A stretch of DNA of 11,041 nucleotides from an uncultured Acidimicrobiaceae bacterium (lineage in GTDB: Bacteria > Actinomycetota > Acidimicrobiia > Acidimicrobiales > Microtrichaceae), in contig CALMLJ010000625.1 in the NCBI GenBank assembly GCA_937868025.1, forward strand, positions 1-11,041. The letters run 5' to 3'. Shown here piece after piece: positions 1-4,132 of the stretch (position 1 is its first letter; each line of letters begins with the position of its first letter). Both the position numbers and the translations under genes were made by a program. The notes beneath the pieces were generated by a model. The model had not been told where the DNA came from, did not search any database, and worked only from the letters and a program-made list of their open reading frames with translations.

Positions 1-280
1 TCGAGAGCTCGCGGGCGGGGATGACGCCCTCGGACTTGTAGCCGATGTCGAGGAGGACCTCGTCATGGTCGACCTTGACGACGGTGCCGGTGACCAGCTG
101 GCCGTCGTCGACGCCCTTCATCGACCCGGCGTACAGCGCCTCGAGGTCGGCATCGGAGACGTCGTAGTCGACGATCTGGCGGTAGGAGAACTCCTCGGAG
201 ACCGCATCGGTCGCCTCAGGGTTGGCTTCGATGGCCTCGGGGTTGGCTTCGATCGGGAGTTCTTCGGTGGTGTCTGACAC
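1..280 (-). CDS. rpsA: 30S ribosomal protein S1, N-terminal part (3' end outside window)
   Basis: S1 binds mRNA on the 30S subunit through repeated S1 (OB-fold) domains. The visible 93 residues begin at a GTG (278-280) directly preceded in frame by a TAG, so no longer start exists. Residues 1-30 are acidic and variable, with a heptad IEANPEA occurring twice (10-23). From FSYRQIVDYDVSDADLEALY (about 31-50) the sequence is typical of actinobacterial S1. The first S1 domain begins around residue 58 (GQLVTGTVVKVDHDEVLLDIGYKSEGVIP). No clear AGGAGG precedes the start; instead a 10-bp palindrome sits there. In M. tuberculosis rpsA lies next to polA; here the two are separated by an accessory insert. 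Identification is firm; the remaining S1 domains are off the window. Confidence 0.94.
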   Translation of the reverse strand, partial: MSDTTEELPIEANPEAIEANPEATDAVSEEFSYRQIVDYDVSDADLEALYAGSMKGVDDGQLVTGTVVKVDHDEVLLDIGYKSEGVIPARELS

Positions 281-283
281 TTG

Positions 284-293
284 GTAGGCCTAC
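284..293. promoter_or_regulatory. Perfect palindrome GTAGGCCTAC at the rpsA translation start
   Basis: A 10-bp self-complementary sequence ends 3 nt upstream of the rpsA GTG, where a Shine-Dalgarno sequence would be expected. A second short inverted repeat, CATGC-TGC-GCATG (331-343), lies further up the leader. Either could be an operator or form leader structure. Function is inferred from position only. Confidence 0.3.
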
Positions 294-372
294 AGGATGA
301 GAGGAATGGGACACGCCACGGCCCGGGTCACATGCTGCGCATGATGCCGGGGAACGGAGGCAACGGAACAGG

Positions 373-1134
373 CTAGGGCCCCGGAGGGCCATCCGCCAGA
401 CTGCGGTGACAAATCACCAGGAATTCGTGGTGCTCGAGGTCGGGCGGGTTGCGGGCGTAGGCCCCGGGGCTGACCGACCAGACGTCGGCCACGTCGAGGC
501 CCGTGCGTTCGACCAGGAGTCGGAGCTCCCGTGGCGTGTAACACGTCGTCCACAGATCGGCGGGTACGGCCTTCCCCGCCTCGTCGCGCACCTCGGTGGG
601 TTCGTGGTTGACGGCGGTGGCCGCGTCGAACCGGTCGTGGTCCTCGAGCCACCTCACCTGGAAGTACGCGCTGAACGCGGTCAAGGCCGCTCGGCCGCCG
701 GGCCGGAGCGCCCGCCAGATGCCCGCCAGCACCGCAGCGTCGTTGTCGAGGTTGAACGGATCGAGCGACTGCGGCGGCCCGCCCAGCCCGAACGCTCCCT
801 GGCACAGCGAGATCGCCGCGTCGAACTCCTCGTCGAAGGCCATGGCCCGGGCGTCGCCCCGAACGAACGTGGCGCCGTCCACTCCCGCCGATGCCCCCAC
901 GTCCACGAACCGCTGCGAGATGTCGAGCCCGACCGTCTCGATGCCGAGCGCTGCCAGCGCGTTGACGTGGCGCCCGGGCCCACATCCCACGTCGAGCACC
1001 CGCATGCCGGGTTCGAGCCCGAGCTCCTCCACCAGGAACGCCACTTCCTGGCCGGTGCCCTTGGTGAACGAGTAGCGAAGATACGCGGGACCCATGTGGT
1101 CGGCGAGGTCCTCGAACCAGTGATCGGCTGCCAT
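373..1134 (-). CDS. Class I SAM-dependent methyltransferase, substrate unknown
   Basis: A 253-residue cytoplasmic enzyme with a Rossmann-type SAM fold. Motif I is VLDVGCGPGRH at residues 46-56. The acidic residue after strand 2 is D71 (VGLDIS), GDARAMAF follows at 93-100, and the LRPGG turn is at 143-147. The glycine-rich stretch LCQGAFGLGG (110-119), after strand 4, probably shapes the substrate pocket. No transmembrane segment or signal peptide is seen. The ATG at 1134 is chosen because GGGAG lies just upstream. The frame stays open to 1293, but that extension is Arg-rich and runs into a repeat. The gene is co-oriented with rpsA, 92 bp upstream of it. The specific substrate (small molecule, lipid or other) cannot be read from the sequence. 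Confidence 0.87.
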   Translation of the reverse strand: MAADHWFEDLADHMGPAYLRYSFTKGTGQEVAFLVEELGLEPGMRVLDVGCGPGRHVNALAALGIETVGLDISQRFVDVGASAGVDGATFVRGDARAMAFDEEFDAAISLCQGAFGLGGPPQSLDPFNLDNDAAVLAGIWRALRPGGRAALTAFSAYFQVRWLEDHDRFDAATAVNHEPTEVRDEAGKAVPADLWTTCYTPRELRLLVERTGLDVADVWSVSPGAYARNPPDLEHHEFLVICHRSLADGPPGP

Positions 1135-1181
1135 CCCCCGAGTCTCCCGCACCCGGCGACGCCGTCCTGAATCCGACCACG

Positions 1182-1224
1182 CCCCCGACGCGCTGGGTCC
1201 CCCGACGCGCTCGATCCCCCGACG
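1182..1224. repeat. Three iterated repeats, 17-bp period
   Basis: CCCCCGACG recurs at 1182, 1199 and 1216. The first two copies extend to CCCCCGACGCGCT and the third runs into the adjacent palindromic element. The array lies between the start of the minus-strand methyltransferase and the plus-strand nuclease-like gene, so it could be a binding array for a divergent promoter or debris from slippage. No protein is known to bind it. Confidence 0.6.
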
Positions 1225-1272
1225 AAATTCATGCGAAAGGTGTCGCCCGGCGTCACTTCTTGCATGGATTTC
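1224..1272. repeat. 49-bp REP-like imperfect palindrome, copy 1
   Basis: The outer arms are GAAATTCATGCGA and TGCATGGATTTC, followed inward by AAGGTG / CACTT-type pairing around a GC-rich centre. This copy and copy 2 at 2263-2311 are in the same orientation and match at 43 of 49 positions by hand alignment. Both copies are able to fold into a hairpin. It lies outside any convincing coding region. Confidence 0.8.
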
Positions 1273-1273
1273 G

Positions 1274-1293
1274 GCCGGCGCACGCCGGCGCAC
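1274..1293. repeat. Two tandem copies of GCCGGCGCAC
   Basis: A 10-bp unit is repeated exactly twice, immediately after palindrome copy 1 and before the ribosome binding site of the nuclease-like gene. It may be part of the promoter region. No convincing -35/-10 pair was found around it. Confidence 0.45.
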
Positions 1294-1348
1294 CTCGGTG
1301 TCAGGGCTCCCGGGTAGGTTCCTGCGGATCTTCCCCTCTCATCACGAT

Positions 1349-1355
1349 GGGAGGA
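1349..1355 (+). promoter_or_regulatory. Ribosome binding site GGGAGGA
   Basis: This purine-rich site is 6 to 7 nt before the ATG at 1362. It decides the start against an upstream ATG in the same frame at 1260, which lies inside palindrome copy 1 and has no such site. Confidence 0.75.
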
Positions 1356-1361
1356 CCTCAG

Positions 1362-2264
1362 ATGAATTCGGGACGACTGACCGCTGCGGCGTCTCGGCAG
1401 CACGGAGTGCTGTTGCCCGACCTGCTCGATCGAGAGCAGGTCTCGGCCGCCCAGCGCCGCCGACGGGTGCAGCGCGGCGAATGGCGAAGGCTCGACGGCG
1501 GCATCCTCGTCATCGCCGGGGTACCCGAGACCTTCGAGATGCTGGCCACCGCTGCACTCGCGCGCCACCCCACCGCAGCGCTCAGCCACCAGTCCGCCCT
1601 TCGCATTCACGGCACGGAGACCGCGACCTCTGCGGTCCAGCTCTCCGTGCAGGCCGGCGGCCAGACCCGCGCGGTCGGCGCGGTGCTGCACCAGACCCTG
1701 CTCGAAGAACGCGACATCGTCGTTCGAAAGGGGTTCCGGGTCACCACGCTGGAACGCACGCTCGTCGACCTCGGTGCCACGATGGGTCAGCGGGAGCTGC
1801 AGCGATGCATCGAAGACCACATCGTTCGGGGGCGGACGACGTTCGCACGGCTCGAGTCGACGTTCCTCCGGCTGGCGGCGCGTGGCCGCACCGGCATCGC
1901 CCGCACTCGTTCCGTGCTCGCCGCGCTGGACGGGGAGCCACCGACCGAATCCGAGCTCGAAGCGATGTTCGATCGCCTCCTCGTCGCGCGCAACCTCCCA
2001 CTGCCGACCCGGCAGGTCACGTTCGAGTGGACCGACGAGGAGTCAGGTCGAGTCGACTGCTGGTATCCCGATGCCCAGGTGATCGTCGAGCTCGACGGCC
2101 GCCGGTTCCACGCCCGGCTCGCCGCCTTCGAACGCGATCGCCGTCGCGATCAGGCCGCGCTGCTGGAGGGGATCCCGACCCTCCGCTTCACCCACCACCA
2201 GCTCACCGACGAACCCGAGTGGGTCGAGCGAGTCCTCCGCTCGGTCCTCGCCGGCCGCTCCTGA
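1362..2264 (+). CDS. Orphan AbiEi-like / DUF559 (Vsr-like nuclease fold) protein
   Basis: A 300-residue protein with two parts. Residues about 8-55 (RQHGVLLPDLLDREQ...RRLDGGILVIAG) resemble the winged-helix N-domain of AbiEi-family antitoxins, which bind DNA. Residues about 195-297 look like DUF559, a Vsr/PD-(D/E)XK-type endonuclease fold. Candidate catalytic residues are E198, D232 (RVDCWYP) and E243/D245 (VIVELDGRRFH), followed by the RDRRRDQ patch (258-264) and LRFTHHQL (274-281). The classical AbiE system pairs AbiEi with an AbiEii nucleotidyltransferase toxin; no such gene is adjacent, which is common for this architecture in actinobacteria. The stop codon touches palindrome copy 2, and copy 1 lies upstream. 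Nuclease activity is inference; the family resemblance is reasonably strong. Confidence 0.82.
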   Translation: MNSGRLTAAASRQHGVLLPDLLDREQVSAAQRRRRVQRGEWRRLDGGILVIAGVPETFEMLATAALARHPTAALSHQSALRIHGTETATSAVQLSVQAGGQTRAVGAVLHQTLLEERDIVVRKGFRVTTLERTLVDLGATMGQRELQRCIEDHIVRGRTTFARLESTFLRLAARGRTGIARTRSVLAALDGEPPTESELEAMFDRLLVARNLPLPTRQVTFEWTDEESGRVDCWYPDAQVIVELDGRRFHARLAAFERDRRRDQAALLEGIPTLRFTHHQLTDEPEWVERVLRSVLAGRS

Positions 2265-2311
2265 AATCCATGCGAAAAGTGTCGCCCGACAGCACTTCTC
2301 GCATGGATTTC
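2263..2311. repeat. 49-bp REP-like imperfect palindrome, copy 2; possible terminator
   Basis: The arms GAAATCCATGCGA and TCGCATGGATTTC pair perfectly over 13 bp. One A/C mismatch follows, then AAGTG pairs with CACTT, around an 11-nt loop TCGCCCGACAG. The element starts inside the TGA of the preceding gene, so its transcript hairpin could end transcription or protect the mRNA end. It has 43 of 49 bases in common with copy 1 and the same orientation. Confidence 0.85.
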
Positions 2312-2367
2312 CGCCGTGGATGCAAGGCTTGCCGCAAGGAAACGGCGGGGTGAGGCGTCAACGAAGC

Positions 2368-2967
2368 ATGGATCCGACCGCGGCGACCGCCGAACCCGAC
2401 GACTCGATCATGGCCGGGCCGGTGTCTGCCGAGCGTGAGTCTGCCGGCGTGGTGTCCGTGGGGCCGGTGTCTGCGGGGCCGGTGTCGGCGCGCACCGAGG
2501 TCGCCCCGACGTTCGAGCAGGTGTACGCCACCGAATTCGTGCAGCTCGTGAGGACCGCGACCGCGATCACGGGCTCGACGGCTGCCGCCGAGGACATCGT
2601 GCAGGACGCCTTCGCCAAGCTCTACCTGCGGTTCGGCCGGGTGGAACAACCCGTCGCCTACCTCCGTCGCAGCGTCGTGAACGGCTGCGTCAGCCGGTTC
2701 CGCAAACACCGTCGCGAGGACTTGGTCGACGCACCGACCGATCGGTTCGATGCCGGCACTGCCGGGGACCCGTCGGACCGGCTCGACCTTGCCGAGCGAC
2801 TGGCTCGGCTCAACCCCCGGCAGCGAGCCGTGGTGGTGCTCCGTATCCAACACGGCCTGCCCGAGGCCGAGGTCGCCGAACTCCTCGGTTGCCGCCCCGG
2901 CACCGTCGGCTCTCTTCTTCACCGCGCGCTCGCCGCGCTCCGAATCCAACCGGAGGAACTCCCATGA
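2368..2967 (+). CDS. ECF sigma factor (SigE-family type)
   Basis: A 199-residue RNA polymerase sigma-70 family protein of the extracytoplasmic-function class. Region 2 spans about 49-118 (TFEQVYATEFVQLVRTATAI, AAAEDIVQDAF, YLRRSVVNGCVSRFRKHRR). Region 4 spans about 139-193, with a helix-turn-helix LPEAEVAELLGCRPGTVGSLLHRAL. Region 2 style (PVAYLRRSVVN) resembles the actinobacterial SigE-family group. The first 45 residues are low complexity with VSA/GPVSA repeats. The start is uncertain: ATG 2368 is chosen because GGGGTGAGG lies upstream. ATG 2320 is also in frame but has no ribosome binding site and lies near the palindrome; ATG 2410 would remove part of the repeats. The gene ends in an ATGA overlap with the membrane protein gene, so the two are probably translated together. 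Confidence 0.88.
   Translation: MDPTAATAEPDDSIMAGPVSAERESAGVVSVGPVSAGPVSARTEVAPTFEQVYATEFVQLVRTATAITGSTAAAEDIVQDAFAKLYLRFGRVEQPVAYLRRSVVNGCVSRFRKHRREDLVDAPTDRFDAGTAGDPSDRLDLAERLARLNPRQRAVVVLRIQHGLPEAEVAELLGCRPGTVGSLLHRALAALRIQPEELP
2416..2490 (+). repeat. Short tandem repeats in the sigma factor N-terminus
   Basis: GGGCCGGTGTCTGC occurs at 2416 and 2461, and GGGCCGGTGTCGGC at 2476; the last two are directly adjacent with a 15-bp period. A degenerate unit lies between the first and second (GGCGTGGTGTCCGTG). They encode GPVSA-like units ahead of region 2. Because the unit is a multiple of three, copy number changes would keep the frame. Confidence 0.65.
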
Positions 2968-4112
2968 ACGACCTCGACGATCTCATCGCCGTCCTCGACG
3001 ACCGCGCCGACCACGCCAACGGCGTGCGGCCCGATCTCGGCGCCGTGCACACCCGGGCCCGTCGCAAACGGCGCACCCACCAAGCCCTGAGCGCCACCGC
3101 CGCCGTCACCGCGGTCGGACTCGGCGCCGGCGCGCTGGTCGCGACCGGGAGCGACGAGACCGATGTGGTCACGGCCGACGCCGCGACCGCGGCCCCGGCG
3201 ACGAGCATCGTGGTGGCTGTCCCGCTCTCGACGTCACGAACCCTGTCGAACGGAGACACCGTCACCGCCACCGTCACTGCTCCCCTCCCCACCTACGGCC
3301 CCTACGGCGAGGACCACCTCTGGTACCCGCCCCGCTCGTGCCCGGCCGACGCGCGACTCAGCCTCCGGGCCGCCGACGCGCTGCCCGATGCCGAGGGATT
3401 CACGACGATCACCGAACTCCCGATCACCGCACCCGCCGGCGAGCGCCGTGCGTACCGCACGATGACGATGACCGACCACGAAGGTGACGCCGGCGCGTGG
3501 ACCGCATTGGTGACGGTCACCGCCACCGAGCCCAATGAGCGCTATCGCCTCACGAGCGGCGAGACCGAGCTCGACACGGGGACCAGCGAGGGCCAACTCA
3601 CCGTCCTCGTCGGCCGCCTCGAGGGCGTTCCGTCACGAACCCTGCCCGAGCCCATGACGGTCGAACGGCTCGACGCCGACGGACACGTGGTCGAGCGCAT
3701 CACGGCCGAGGACGTGCAACCCGACGCCATCCCCGGGTGCGAGTCCGTCAACCAGGCCGTCGAGTTGGTTCCGTCGTCGACCCCGGCCGATTCCGCCACC
3801 GCCGACGCCGCCGTCCGCGACGCCACGAGGACCATCGAGGCATCCTCGGTCGCCCTGACGGCCGACCAGTCGATCGACCCGATCGACGTGTACTGGACAA
3901 GTCCCACCTCAGCCTGGGTGAAGTACCAGGTCGTCTACTTCGCCGCGACTCCGGAGAACGGGAACACGGCGCAGGGCCCGTACCTGTGGGCCGAGGTCAC
4001 CTTCGACGGAGCGTCGTGGCAACCGACCGCCGAGGCACGCTGCGCCTACGCCAAGTCCCGGGGCACGAACGACCCGTGCACCGACGTGCCTCCGGTCGTC
4101 CCCATGCGCTGA
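2964..4112 (+). CDS. Single-pass membrane protein, probable partner or regulator of the ECF sigma factor
   Basis: A 382-residue protein with a short cytoplasmic N-terminus (1-40; MNDLDDLIAVLDDRADHANGVRPD, then a basic RARRKRRTHQ stop). One hydrophobic helix follows (about 41-61), then a long exported domain (about 62-382). That domain has Thr/Ser-rich and beta-strand-like stretches and four cysteines (C126, C259, C360, C372) that could form disulfides. There is no HxxxCxxC zinc anti-sigma motif. The start overlaps the sigma stop (ATGA) and has GGAGG 7 nt upstream. Operon position and topology suggest it holds or releases the sigma factor in response to an extracytoplasmic signal, as proposed for membrane partners of SigE-type sigma factors. 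This is inferred from context, not from a recognised domain. Confidence 0.75.
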   Translation: MNDLDDLIAVLDDRADHANGVRPDLGAVHTRARRKRRTHQALSATAAVTAVGLGAGALVATGSDETDVVTADAATAAPATSIVVAVPLSTSRTLSNGDTVTATVTAPLPTYGPYGEDHLWYPPRSCPADARLSLRAADALPDAEGFTTITELPITAPAGERRAYRTMTMTDHEGDAGAWTALVTVTATEPNERYRLTSGETELDTGTSEGQLTVLVGRLEGVPSRTLPEPMTVERLDADGHVVERITAEDVQPDAIPGCESVNQAVELVPSSTPADSATADAAVRDATRTIEASSVALTADQSIDPIDVYWTSPTSAWVKYQVVYFAATPENGNTAQGPYLWAEVTFDGASWQPTAEARCAYAKSRGTNDPCTDVPPVVPMR

Positions 4113-4132
4113 TCAGCCCGTGGCGGTGTTGA

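Noticed and set aside
406..1170. Plus-strand frame opposite the methyltransferase
   Set aside because: Antisense shadow with no ribosome binding site or recognisable domain.
290..1180. Long minus-strand frame overlapping the methyltransferase
   Set aside because: The product is Arg/Gly-rich, shows no domain, and the overlapping frame holds a clear SAM-binding protein.
1182..1224. CRISPR array
   Set aside because: The units are only 17 bp apart with no spacer-sized variable segments and no cas genes nearby.
1260..1361. Upstream in-frame start for the AbiEi-like gene
   Set aside because: The ATG is inside the palindromic element and lacks a ribosome binding site, whereas ATG 1362 has GGGAGGA.
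681..1820. 379-residue minus-strand frame spanning the repeats
   Set aside because: It crosses two oppositely oriented supported genes and the palindromic repeat, and its composition is that of a shadow frame.
2337..2359. ECF-type promoter GGAAAC...CGTC before the sigma gene
   Set aside because: The spacing of 12 nt is too short for an ECF promoter and would leave almost no leader.
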